A stretch of DNA of 64,000 nucleotides from the NCBI GenBank assembly GCA_019359395.1, contig JAHHHK010000006.1, positions 1 to 64,000 of the forward strand, read 5' to 3'. Both the position numbers and the translations under genes were made by a program. The stretch comes from Komarekiella atlantica HA4396-MV6 (GTDB lineage: Bacteria; Cyanobacteriota; Cyanobacteriia; Cyanobacteriales; Nostocaceae). Below are positions 48,119 to 56,352 of the stretch, in pieces. Within the stretch, counting starts at the first letter, position 1, and every line of letters starts with the position of its first letter. The notes beneath the pieces are model-generated. The model did no database searches and was not told where the DNA came from. It saw only the letters and a program-made list of their open reading frames with translations.

Positions 48119-50005
48119 CTACGCTGGTATAACAAATTTTTCGCTCCCCGCCAGTCCAAAGGCAGCATGAATAGCTTGCAAAGCCTTAACACCTTCCTCT
48201 TGTGCCACAACGCAACTAATTTTGATTTCTGAAGTGGCGATCATTTGAATATTGATTTGGTGTTGAGCTAGTGCTTCAAACATTTTAGCGGCAACACCTG
48301 GTTGTCCCACCATCCCTGCACCGACAATACTCACTTTCGCGATCGCACTGTCTAAAACAACTTCACCCCACCCTAATTCTGTGGCTACTTGAGTGAGTAT
48401 TTTTTTGGCATTTTCCCCATCCATCCGAGCAACCGTGAAGGCAATATCTCGCCGGGGAATACCATCAATCACCCGACAGCGCTGAGATTGAATAATCATA
48501 TCAACGCTAATATTATGCTGCGCTAATAGTCCAAACAGCTTTGCCGCCATCCCTGGACGATCTGGCAATTGGCGAATTGCAATACGCGCTTGGTTCATAT
48601 CTAAGGCGACGCCACGCACGGGGGGAGGTGAGTGCTGAGTGTTGAGTAGTGTTAGCGATAGCGGGGCGTTTAGCCCGTGCTGAGTTAGAAATTCTCCCCC
48701 TGCTTCCCCTGCTTCCCCTGCTTCCCTACTCCCCTGCTTCCCTGCCTCTATTTCAAAGGCTGTACGGAGTGCGGTGACAGCGCGATCGCACGCAGCAGCA
48801 TCTACTACGCAACTCACTTTTACTTCGCTAGTAGAAATCATTTGGATGTTCACCCCGGCTTCTGCTAAGGTGGCGAACATCTTGGCAGCTACACCTGGAC
48901 GCCCAATCATCCCTGCACCGGCGATACTAACTTTGGCGATATTATGTTCTACCATTACCTCAGCTTCTTCCGATTTGGGGTTAGATTGACTTCTCAGTGC
49001 TGGGGCGATGGCTGCGGCTACTGCTTCTGCTCGCTTTAATATTGGTGTTGTTACAGTAAAAGCAATGTCATTACTATTACCTTCATGAATTGACTGAATA
49101 ATCAAATCCACGTCCACTTTTTGCCGGGAAATCTCGCCAAATAACCTGGCTGCGACACCTGGTTTATCGGGTACGCGCAACAGAGAGACTTTTGCTTGAT
49201 CTGTGTCAAATTCTACATTATCTACTGGACGGGCAATTTCTAAATTTACCAGCGATCGCCCTTGGGGTTTGGGCGATGTTACCCAAGTACCAGGGTCATC
49301 TGTCCAGCTAGATCTAACTACTAAAGGAACACCATAATTACGAGCAATTTCCACGGCACGAGGATGCAACACTTTTGCCCCCAAGCTAGCCAGTTCCAGC
49401 ATTTCATTGCAGGTGATTTCATCTATTAACTGGGCTTCGGGAACTAAGCGAGGATCTGTAGTTAAAATCCCTGGAACATCTGTATAAATTTCACAAAAGT
49501 TTGCCTGTATTGCTGCTGCTACAGCCACCGCTGAAGTGTCAGAACCGCCACGCCCCAGAGTCGTAATTTCTAATTCTCCATTGCTGGATATCCCTTGAAA
49601 TCCTGCTACTACAACTACTTTGCCTTGATTAAGATGTCGGCTGAGGCGATCAGTTTCAATATGCAAAATCCGAGCGCGGGTGTGTTCAGCTTCAGTAACA
49701 ATTCCTACCTGAGCACCAGTCATCGAAATTGCAGACTGTCCAAGTTCCTGCAATGCCATGCTAAGTAGGGCAATAGTTACTTGTTCACCAGTAGAAAGCA
49801 GCATATCCATTTCCCGGCGGCTAGGACTTGTAGAAATTTCATTAGCTAGTTTGACAAGTCCATCGGTGGTTTTGCCCATTGCAGAAACCACTACTACAAG
49901 CGAGTTTCCTGCTTTCACAGTTTTGTAAACACGCTGTGCAACAGCTTGAATACGTTCCACTGAACCGACAGATGTACCACCGTATTTTTGAACTATGAGC
50001 GCCAT
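48119..50005 (-). CDS. lysC: Aspartate kinase with four ACT domains
   Basis: A 628-residue enzyme that phosphorylates aspartate, the first step to lysine, threonine and methionine. The kinase domain starts LIVQKYGGTSVGSVERIQAVA and has VVVSAMGKTTDGLV and TLGRGGSDTSAVAVAAA. Four ACT domains follow (residues 265-345, 348-415, 466-540, 545-620), the cyanobacterial form, giving feedback control. Between the two ACT pairs is a low-complexity insert of about 40 residues coded by gctgagtg and ctgcttcccc repeats. Start ATG 50005 is clear. Confidence 0.96.
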   Translation of the reverse strand: MALIVQKYGGTSVGSVERIQAVAQRVYKTVKAGNSLVVVVSAMGKTTDGLVKLANEISTSPSRREMDMLLSTGEQVTIALLSMALQELGQSAISMTGAQVGIVTEAEHTRARILHIETDRLSRHLNQGKVVVVAGFQGISSNGELEITTLGRGGSDTSAVAVAAAIQANFCEIYTDVPGILTTDPRLVPEAQLIDEITCNEMLELASLGAKVLHPRAVEIARNYGVPLVVRSSWTDDPGTWVTSPKPQGRSLVNLEIARPVDNVEFDTDQAKVSLLRVPDKPGVAARLFGEISRQKVDVDLIIQSIHEGNSNDIAFTVTTPILKRAEAVAAAIAPALRSQSNPKSEEAEVMVEHNIAKVSIAGAGMIGRPGVAAKMFATLAEAGVNIQMISTSEVKVSCVVDAAACDRAVTALRTAFEIEAGKQGSREAGEAGEAGGEFLTQHGLNAPLSLTLLNTQHSPPPVRGVALDMNQARIAIRQLPDRPGMAAKLFGLLAQHNISVDMIIQSQRCRVIDGIPRRDIAFTVARMDGENAKKILTQVATELGWGEVVLDSAIAKVSIVGAGMVGQPGVAAKMFEALAQHQINIQMIATSEIKISCVVAQEEGVKALQAIHAAFGLAGSEKFVIPA

Positions 50006-50327
50006 AACTTTTATTCAATCAATTGTGCCTGCTTTCATCAATGCCCCCGCCGGGTCAAAAAGCTGTGCAAGCATTACCAGCTATATAGTTTACTAACTTA
50101 TCAGAATCAGTTGACACGAAAAACCTGTAATTTATATTTTGTTAGCGATTTTTCGCATACCGAGCTAATCTCATTAAGTCCTCGTAGGCTTGTTACCAGT
50201 AGCAAAAGTAGAAAAGAGTATACTCCTTGCTCAGCCACATAAAGATGTAACGATAATTATACCCATACAATTCATAAGCGATCGCTCACCAATAAAACGC
50301 ACCAATGAATCGGCGATCGCGTAATAA
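50006..50327. other. Spacer between lysC and the Uma2 gene
   Basis: This 320-base gap holds two HIP1-like sites (near 50279 and 50313) and the lysC promoter region. No gene is visible. Confidence 0.45.
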
Positions 50328-50897
50328 TTATTCAAAAACTACGTCTTCGTAAAGTGCTGCCATTGTTTCCTCAAAATCTACGCTGTTTAGTCGAAATGAT
50401 TTATCTTCTGATGTGTAAGATTGTAAAACCCAGAGCCTCTGTTCATTGCGTCGAAAACATTCAACTCGTTGACGCTTTGTATTAATCAATACATACTCCT
50501 GGAGACTTTCCAAAACCTGATAATCGGCGAATTTGTCGCCACGGTCAAAAGCTTCAGTCGAATTAGATAAAACTTCGATAATTAACCGAGGAAATCTTTT
50601 ATAAGCTGGCGTTTCTTGATCTCGTTGGTCGCAAGTAACCATCACATCGGGATAATAAAAGCGATTCAGAGATTCAATTCGCGCTTTCATATCAGCGATA
50701 TAAACACGACAACTAGAACCGCGTACATGATTACGGAGGAGAGCAAACAGGTTTCCGGCAATGGTGACATGTGCGTCAAGCGCTCCAGCCATTGCGTAGA
50801 TATAACCGTCAATATATTCATGTTTGACAGGGTTTTGTTGCTCTATTTGGAGGTACTCTTCAGGAGTAAGGTAGTTTTGCTGGGGCGAGGCGATCAT
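50328..50897 (-). CDS. Uma2-family putative nuclease (DUF820)
   Basis: A 189-residue protein of the Uma2/DUF820 family, a PD-(D/E)XK-like fold very abundant in Nostoc and of uncertain function. Motifs are YLTPEEYLQIEQQNPVKHEYIDGYIYAMAGA, RFYYPDVMVTC, LIIEVLSNSTEAFDRGDKFADYQ and LQEYVLINT. The Asp and Glu-x-Leu-Ser active-site positions appear intact. Start ATG 50897 fits the family better than an upstream one at 50999. It is divergent from the DUF433 gene. Confidence 0.85.
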   Translation of the reverse strand: MIASPQQNYLTPEEYLQIEQQNPVKHEYIDGYIYAMAGALDAHVTIAGNLFALLRNHVRGSSCRVYIADMKARIESLNRFYYPDVMVTCDQRDQETPAYKRFPRLIIEVLSNSTEAFDRGDKFADYQVLESLQEYVLINTKRQRVECFRRNEQRLWVLQSYTSEDKSFRLNSVDFEETMAALYEDVVFE

Positions 50898-51023
50898 AGT
50901 TGAAACTTCAAGGCTTGAGTGATGCTGATTTCTAGGGTAGCGTTTGTTGTTGATTGAAGTTGGTTTTTGAGTATTAATAAAATCCAACAACAAAGACAAA
51001 AGAAATTTTAGAGAGAGAATTTT

Positions 51024-51215
51024 ATGTTAGGTCTGGATAGAATTACATTTGACCCTAGCATTATGGGTGGACACGCTTGCATTCGCGGAATGCGAGTTCC
51101 AGTTTCTTTAGTGGTCAATTTGGTAGCTAATGGAAAACCTGTGGAAGAAATTTTAGAAGAATATCCTGATTTAAAACCAGAGGATATTCGTCAATCTTTA
51201 CTTTATGCAGCGTAG
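51024..51215 (+). CDS. DUF433 antitoxin-like protein, truncated at its C-terminus
   Basis: A 63-residue protein of the DUF433 type (RITFDPSIMGGHACIRGMRVPVSLVVNLVANGKPVEEILEEYP). It stops at TAG 51213-51215 after LLYAA. Reading through gives LTQERVYPFKII and TAA at 51252. Homologues usually have YAAWL-xEERV here, so TGG has probably become TAG. No DUF5615 toxin gene follows. It may still work, since the helix-turn-helix is complete. Confidence 0.7.
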   Translation: MLGLDRITFDPSIMGGHACIRGMRVPVSLVVNLVANGKPVEEILEEYPDLKPEDIRQSLLYAA

Positions 51216-51281
51216 TTGACTCAAGAACGGGTTTATCCATTCAAAATTATTTAAACATGGAATAGCCTTGTAGATTTCACT

Positions 51282-51500
51282 CTAAAGTAGAGCCTCACCA
51301 TCTTGATATTCTTTGATTTTGCCATATAAACTGGCAACTGTTTCTTGAACAAACAGTTTTTCTTTAACTTGCAAATAGTCACCTTCACTGAGTTTACAAG
51401 CTGCCCAAAATTTCATTACCTTAGATGGTTCTAAATGAGTGAGTAAAACCTGCATCACTTCTTGTAAATTTTCTTGCTCGTTAATAACTTTAATTTCCAT
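51282..51500 (-). CDS. Small partner of the PIN-domain protein
   Basis: A 72-residue protein (MEIKVINEQENLQEVMQVLLTHLEPSKVMKFW) that overlaps the end of the PIN-domain gene by 11 bases. The overlap and size suggest an antitoxin or accessory protein, but no known antitoxin motif is visible. Its place after the PIN gene is the reverse of most VapBC pairs. Confidence 0.6.
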   Translation of the reverse strand: MEIKVINEQENLQEVMQVLLTHLEPSKVMKFWAACKLSEGDYLQVKEKLFVQETVASLYGKIKEYQDGEALL

Positions 51501-51930
51501 TGTCTACCTCCAAAATAAAATTAGTTGGATTGATTACCAAGAGTGATAAATCTTGGCAGCGGTTGATTAATCTCCGATCACAAGTAATAAAATAATTACT
51601 TTGGGAAGCCTCCGCACACGCTACATGAAGTGCATCGATAGGTTTAATTCCTTGTTGTTCTAATTTTTCTGCTCTCCCTCTAATATTTTCATCTACTAAT
51701 AGTCTCAAGGCAGCTATTCGTAAATATCGCTCCATCGATTGCTGATTTACAAGAAAAGGGTTACGGCTATTTTCATATTCTAGAACTGAAGAACTAACTA
51801 ATTCTATTAATCTTGCTTCCACCATTTGTAAAATTAAGATGATAGCTTGTGTTTCTAGAAATATTTTTGGCTGTGTTTGGTCGTCAAACGGACGATTATA
51901 AATACTGGTATCTAGATAAACCCTGGTCAT
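51490..51930 (-). CDS. PIN-domain ribonuclease-like protein
   Basis: A 146-residue PIN-fold protein. Acidic residues are in place: VYLDTSIYNRPFDD at the start, IKPIDALHVACAEA and YFITCDRRLI. These fit a metal-dependent RNase of the VapC type. A candidate partner overlaps its end. Toxin action is inferred from the family. Confidence 0.8.
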   Translation of the reverse strand: MTRVYLDTSIYNRPFDDQTQPKIFLETQAIILILQMVEARLIELVSSSVLEYENSRNPFLVNQQSMERYLRIAALRLLVDENIRGRAEKLEQQGIKPIDALHVACAEASQSNYFITCDRRLINRCQDLSLLVINPTNFILEVDNGN

Positions 51931-52039
51931 AGAGCTTTTTTACAACTTTCTCTAAACAAAAGCGATCGCCTCTAGGAGTGCGTTCCACGCGTAGGCGTAG
52001 TCTGTCGGAGACATGGCCTTAACAACGCCATCATTCCAC

Positions 52040-52275
52040 CTCAGAACATGAAAGGCCGAGTTCAGAACACAAAAGGCCGAGCTTAGAACATGAAAGGCCG
52101 AGTTCAGAACACGAAAGGCCGAGCTTAGAACATGAAAGGCCGAGCTTAGAACATGAAAGGCCGAGCTTAGAACACGAAAGACCGAGTTCAGAACATGAAA
52201 GGCCGAGTTCAGAACACGAAAGGCCGAGCTTAGAACATGAAAGGCCGAGCTTAGAACATGAAAAGCTGAGTTTAG
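52040..52275 (-). repeat. Second 21-bp minisatellite
   Basis: About eleven tandem copies of AGGCCGAGCTTAGAACATGAA with small changes (ttcag/cttag, acac/acatg). The period is the same as at the nat operon array, and the two units share AAAGGC and some other bases when one is reverse-complemented. A minus-strand frame reads SKLGLSC repeats but has no sign of being a protein. Confidence 0.88.
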
Positions 52276-52324
52276 GCGATCGCTCTTTCAAGTTTTATCA
52301 TGGTATTATTGGCACAAAACTTGC

Positions 52325-54919
52325 CTATTCTTGATTTGAGGTGAGGCGATCGCGAAAATATGCTAAATTCTCACGAGCAGTAACAGTATTAGGATGATCC
52401 ACCCCTAACCGTTGCTCAAAAATATCTAAGGCTTGTTGGTAGAGGGGTTCGGCTTCGCTGTATCTGCCTTGCAAACTGTAGAGTTCTGCCAGGTTGTTGA
52501 GGCTATTAGCAACATCAGGATGTGATTCTTCCAGAAGGTGTCGCCTTAGTTCTAAAGCTTGGAGACACAGGGATTCGGCTTCGCTGTATCTGCCTTGGAA
52601 TTTGTAGACTGACGCCAGATTATTGAGGCTAAATGCAACATCTGGATGTGACTCTCCCAGAAGGTGTCGCCTTAGTTCTAAAGCTTGAAGGTACAAAGGT
52701 TCGGCTTCGCTGTATCTGCCTTGAGATTTGTAGACTGACGCCAGATTGTTGAGGCTAAATGCAACATTAGGATGTGACTCTCCCAGCAGGCGTCGTATTA
52801 GTTCCAAAGCTTGAAGGAACAAAGGTTCGGCTTCGCTGTATTGGCCTTGGGAGTAGTAGAGTGATGACAGATTGTTGAGGCTAAATGCAACATCTGGATG
52901 TTCTTCTCCCAATAGGCGTCGCCTTAGTTCTAAAGCTTGCTCTAACAGGGGTTTGGCGTCGCTGTATCTTCCTTGCAAACGGTATAGTTCTGCCAGGTTG
53001 TTAAGGTTTAGTGCAATATAAGGATGTTCCTCTCCTAGCAGGTGTCGTGTTATTTCCAAAGCTTGAAGCAACAGGGGTTCGGCTTCGCTGTATCTTCCTT
53101 GCAAACTGTAGAGTTCTGCCAGGTTGTTGAGGCTAAGTGCAACATCTGGATGTTCTTCTCCCAGCAGCTTGCGGTAGAGTTCTAAAGCTTGGATGTAAAG
53201 GAGTTCGGCTTCGCTGTATCTGCCTTGGTAACGGTAGAGTGCTGCTAGGTTGTTGAAGCTAGAGGCGACATCTGGATGTTCTCCTCCCAGCAGCTTGCGC
53301 CTGAGTGCTAAAGCTTGGATGTGAAGGGGTTCGGCTTCGCTGTATCTTCCTTGTAAACTGTAGAGTTCTGCGAGATTGTTAAGGTTTTCTGCAACATTAG
53401 GATGTGATCCCAGCAGGCGTTGCCATAGTTCTAAAGCTTGAAGGAACAGGGGTTCGGCTTCGCTGTATTTTCCTTGGGAGTAGTAGAGTTCTGCGAGATT
53501 GTTGAGGCTTTCTGCAATATCAGGATGTTCCTTACCCAGCAGGCGTTGCCTTAGTTCTAAAGCTTGCAGGTACAAGGGTTCGGCTTCGCTGTATCTTCCT
53601 TGCAAACGGTAGAGTTCTGCGAGATTGTTGAGGCTTTGTGCAACATTAAGATGTTCTTCTCCCAGACGTTTTTTGGTAACTTCTAGACACTGCTCATACC
53701 AAGGTACTGCTTTGTCATACAATCCTTGACCATCGTAAAATCGAGCATTACCGATGAATGCTCCAGTTAAATCATTGTCGTTGACGTATTGAATCAGATT
53801 ATTCGCTACTTCTGCTATGTGAGGTATGTTGAGGGAAACGGCGTTGATTCGCTCAAGGGCGGGTGTTTCAGGAATATTCTTGGCAACTGCTACCATTACC
53901 CGACAAAGCGATCGCTTTAATTCTTCTGCCTGTTCTAAACCTGTAAGCTGATATTGGAAAAACTCTCGCAGCAGTGGATGTAATTGATAGATTCCCTCAC
54001 CTTTGCGCTGGAGTAAATGTAGATTCAGCAAGCTATCGTCTCTAATTTCTTCTAAATCTTCGGCGTCTTCTTCTGGTAAACACTGTTCCACCAAGTTCCA
54101 AGGTATGGGTGCGGCTGCAAATAAACTCAATAAACAGCCCAGTTGTTTATCGCTGTCCTCTAATTCTTGCCAACTCAACTCAAAGGCTGCTAACACACCT
54201 CGTTGTGCTGTCATGTCCGCTTCCGACTTAGATTTAGAGAGGGAACGCTCATCTAGTCGCTTGTTCTCCAACCGCTGCAACATTTCTGCTAAAGATAAAT
54301 CCTGTTTCCGCGCCAGATAGCGCCCTACTAATTCCACACCCAAAGGTAAATATCCCAGCCACTCACACAACTGATTTGCTACAGCTAATTCTCGCTCAAT
54401 TCGCTCTGGTGTTTCTTGGAGTAAAGACCTTAATAATTCCAGCGCCGCCTCTGGTTGCAGCACATCCAAAGATAACTGTGCAATGCGTCCCAACTTCTGG
54501 CGCGTTGTCATCAGCACTTTAAACCGAGAAGCTAGCGACTGTAAGTAAGGCTTGACTTGTTCGTAGTCGCTGACATCATCCAAAACTAGCAGCACATCAC
54601 CCTCACGCCAATGCCGCCAGCAATATTGCACTTGGGCGAGTAAATCAAAATCTTCTGGTGGCTTTAAATCAAGCTGCGTTCTGGCAAACTGCACAACTTG
54701 AATGCCCACATCTCCAATTTTTGCCAGCAACCAGCAAAGCCCACCATTGTAAGTTTCGCGGCGCTCGATGGCATATTGTAAGGCGAGTTCTGTTTTACCG
54801 ACTCCACCCATTCCAGCGATCGCTGCAATGGCAACTTGTTTATTATCCTGCAAAAGTTGGTGCAGTTTTTGCAATTCTTCCTTACGCCCGACAAAATCAA
54901 CTACCCCACTCAGGGGCAA
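52325..54919 (-). CDS. STAND NTPase (NB-ARC) with TPR repeats, main part
   Basis: An 864-codon frame: NB-ARC ATPase with GMGGVGKTELALQ (P-loop), VLLVLDDVSD (Walker B), LMTTRQ and GYLPLGVELVG; then about eleven 42-residue TPRs of the kinesin light-chain type (GRYSEAEPLYLQALELRR). The frame begins at a TTG and has no good start near its 5' end. It lies in the same frame as the 129-residue piece upstream, split from it by one TGA, so I read both as parts of one interrupted gene. STAND proteins act as stress or defence switches. Confidence 0.85.
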   Translation of the reverse strand: MPLSGVVDFVGRKEELQKLHQLLQDNKQVAIAAIAGMGGVGKTELALQYAIERRETYNGGLCWLLAKIGDVGIQVVQFARTQLDLKPPEDFDLLAQVQYCWRHWREGDVLLVLDDVSDYEQVKPYLQSLASRFKVLMTTRQKLGRIAQLSLDVLQPEAALELLRSLLQETPERIERELAVANQLCEWLGYLPLGVELVGRYLARKQDLSLAEMLQRLENKRLDERSLSKSKSEADMTAQRGVLAAFELSWQELEDSDKQLGCLLSLFAAAPIPWNLVEQCLPEEDAEDLEEIRDDSLLNLHLLQRKGEGIYQLHPLLREFFQYQLTGLEQAEELKRSLCRVMVAVAKNIPETPALERINAVSLNIPHIAEVANNLIQYVNDNDLTGAFIGNARFYDGQGLYDKAVPWYEQCLEVTKKRLGEEHLNVAQSLNNLAELYRLQGRYSEAEPLYLQALELRQRLLGKEHPDIAESLNNLAELYYSQGKYSEAEPLFLQALELWQRLLGSHPNVAENLNNLAELYSLQGRYSEAEPLHIQALALRRKLLGGEHPDVASSFNNLAALYRYQGRYSEAELLYIQALELYRKLLGEEHPDVALSLNNLAELYSLQGRYSEAEPLLLQALEITRHLLGEEHPYIALNLNNLAELYRLQGRYSDAKPLLEQALELRRRLLGEEHPDVAFSLNNLSSLYYSQGQYSEAEPLFLQALELIRRLLGESHPNVAFSLNNLASVYKSQGRYSEAEPLYLQALELRRHLLGESHPDVAFSLNNLASVYKFQGRYSEAESLCLQALELRRHLLEESHPDVANSLNNLAELYSLQGRYSEAEPLYQQALDIFEQRLGVDHPNTVTARENLAYFRDRLTSNQE

Positions 54920-54979
54920 ATTTTGTGGTATTCCAGTAGGGGGATTTAACTTTACCCGTTCCCCTTCAGGCGACTTTAG

Positions 54980-55369
54980 TCAGAAGTTAAAGGTTTGATT
55001 GCGGTTGTCATTAGCAACATTCCCAACATTCCCACCATAATTTTTATCAACTGTGTTCGTAAAATTCCGGATGATAAAAGGTTGAGATTTAACAGTATCC
55101 GCCAAAGCCTCTACAGCTTGAGCAATTTCAGGGTCTTTGTTTGCTGCTTCTTCTACCTGCTCAACCAGAGAAGCTTGACCATAATCTAGCGGTTGTGTTT
55201 GAGCCAGTTCTATAGCACTCGCCGTGTTGGGTGCTTTGCGCTTCAGCAGTGATAATAATTTACCGCCTTGCTCTAAAGCCTTTTCGCCCAGGATTTCACC
55301 AGTTTTTTCAAAAGCTTTGGTGATGACCAAGGTTGCGATCGCTGCTGCTGTTAGTGATACTGGCTCCAT
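54980..55369 (-). CDS. N-terminal part of the interrupted STAND gene
   Basis: A 129-residue frame from ATG 55369 with a hydrophobic N-terminal helix (VSLTAAAIATLVITKAFEKTGEIL), a helical segment and a polar tail ending NRNQTFNF before TGA 54982-54980. The DNA past the TGA continues in frame, LKSPEGERVKLNPPTGIPQNL, into the NB-ARC frame. In Nostoc, an N-terminal effector-like domain commonly precedes NB-ARC in one protein. As it stands this would be a small membrane-associating protein. Whether it works is unknown. Confidence 0.75.
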   Translation of the reverse strand: MEPVSLTAAAIATLVITKAFEKTGEILGEKALEQGGKLLSLLKRKAPNTASAIELAQTQPLDYGQASLVEQVEEAANKDPEIAQAVEALADTVKSQPFIIRNFTNTVDKNYGGNVGNVANDNRNQTFNF

Positions 55370-55527
55370 AAGTTTACAGAAACACACGAGATTATACTTA
55401 TGGTTCTTAGTCTACAGTCTATAAACATGTCATGGAGAGCAAATAGCAGAAGAAATTATAAAACAATTTAAGGGACGACTTCTATAGGTGAAATCGTCCC
55501 TCTCAACTTTTAAAAGTGAAATATTAC

Positions 55528-55917
55528 TTATCTGCTTACCCTTGCAGGTTCAACCCACTCATCCCAAGAGCTATCGTAGGCATCATAAGTAATTTTATAA
55601 AGTTTTTTACTAACTTCTAAAACTCGCCCTTGATACCATTTATCTCTCCACAAAATTCTTACTGAATCTCCCTTTTTAAAGGATGCCCGGAAACGTGCAG
55701 TTTCAACCCATTCATTCCAGGAGCTATCATAACCATCGTAGGTAATATAGCACTTCTTATCATTAACATTAAGTACCGTTGCTGGATACCATTTTCCTTT
55801 CCAAAGAACCTCAGCTTTTTGTCCCACAGAACATGTTGAAGCAGCGAAAGCGCTGGGAATTAATGTTACTACCCAGGTCGCCATGAAAATTCCAGCAAAC
55901 AGTAAGTTCTTTTTCAT
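55528..55917 (-). CDS. Secreted tandem Tudor/chromo-barrel-like protein
   Basis: A 129-residue protein with a signal peptide (MKKNLLFAGIFMATWVVTLIPSAFA) and two 48-residue repeats, each with a basic, aromatic barrel (GQKAEVLWKGKWYPATVL, YITYDGYDSSWNEWVE; and GDSVRILWRDKWYQGRVL, ITYDAYDSSWDEWVE). These match the Tudor-knot/agenet-type fold that in eukaryotes reads modified proteins. In a secreted bacterial protein the ligand is unknown. ATG 55917 is chosen because the signal starts there. Confidence 0.82.
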   Translation of the reverse strand: MKKNLLFAGIFMATWVVTLIPSAFAASTCSVGQKAEVLWKGKWYPATVLNVNDKKCYITYDGYDSSWNEWVETARFRASFKKGDSVRILWRDKWYQGRVLEVSKKLYKITYDAYDSSWDEWVEPARVSR

Positions 55918-55947
55918 TATGTTTTTATCCTTAATCGGTAAAACCAA

Positions 55948-56352
55948 ATTTTGATGATTAATGGAAATCTAATACCGATTCAATTAATGATTGCAACAAA
56001 GAGACGGTGCAATGTAACGTCTGTACAATGGTCTATCTGTCGCATTACTTATTTAAATTGGTATAATTGAAAAATTGCCACTAACTATCACTATTTTTGT
56101 GAATTTAAATTAGCGATCGCCTCAGCAAAAATCACGATTTTACCGCGCAGTATGTGAAGATATCGCTGGTCTGTTCCGCATTTAATTTAAACACTAGTTT
56201 TTGATATTACTTATATTCATCTGCACTATAGCGGTGATGAAAAAGTTTAATTTTACAATGTATTAATAATTCGTTAGCGATCGCATCCAACTAAATGATA
56301 CAATTGTACTATACAAGATATTTGGCTTAACCTTTATCTGGAGGGTAGCAAT
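55948..56352. other. Spacer upstream of the unknown 463-residue protein
   Basis: About 400 AT-rich bases without a gene. Two HIP1-like sites lie near 56114 and 56277. The LexA-like site at 56297 is listed separately. Confidence 0.45.
56297..56310 (+). promoter_or_regulatory. LexA-like box before the unknown 463-residue gene
   Basis: GATACAATTGTACT differs by one base from the Anabaena LexA consensus RGTACNNNDGTWCB. It sits about 43 bases before the ATG. The palindrome ACAATTGT is inside. A single-mismatch match in an AT-rich spacer can occur by chance. Confidence 0.25.

Noticed and set aside
52031-52291. Minus-strand frame with SKLGLSC repeats
   Set aside because: Same reason: a tandem repeat with period 21, no ribosome-binding site, no homologous family.
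54980-54982. UGA as selenocysteine or recoded codon in the STAND gene
   Set aside because: No SECIS-like stem is evident next to it and housekeeping genes use UGA as stop; nonsense mutation is simpler.
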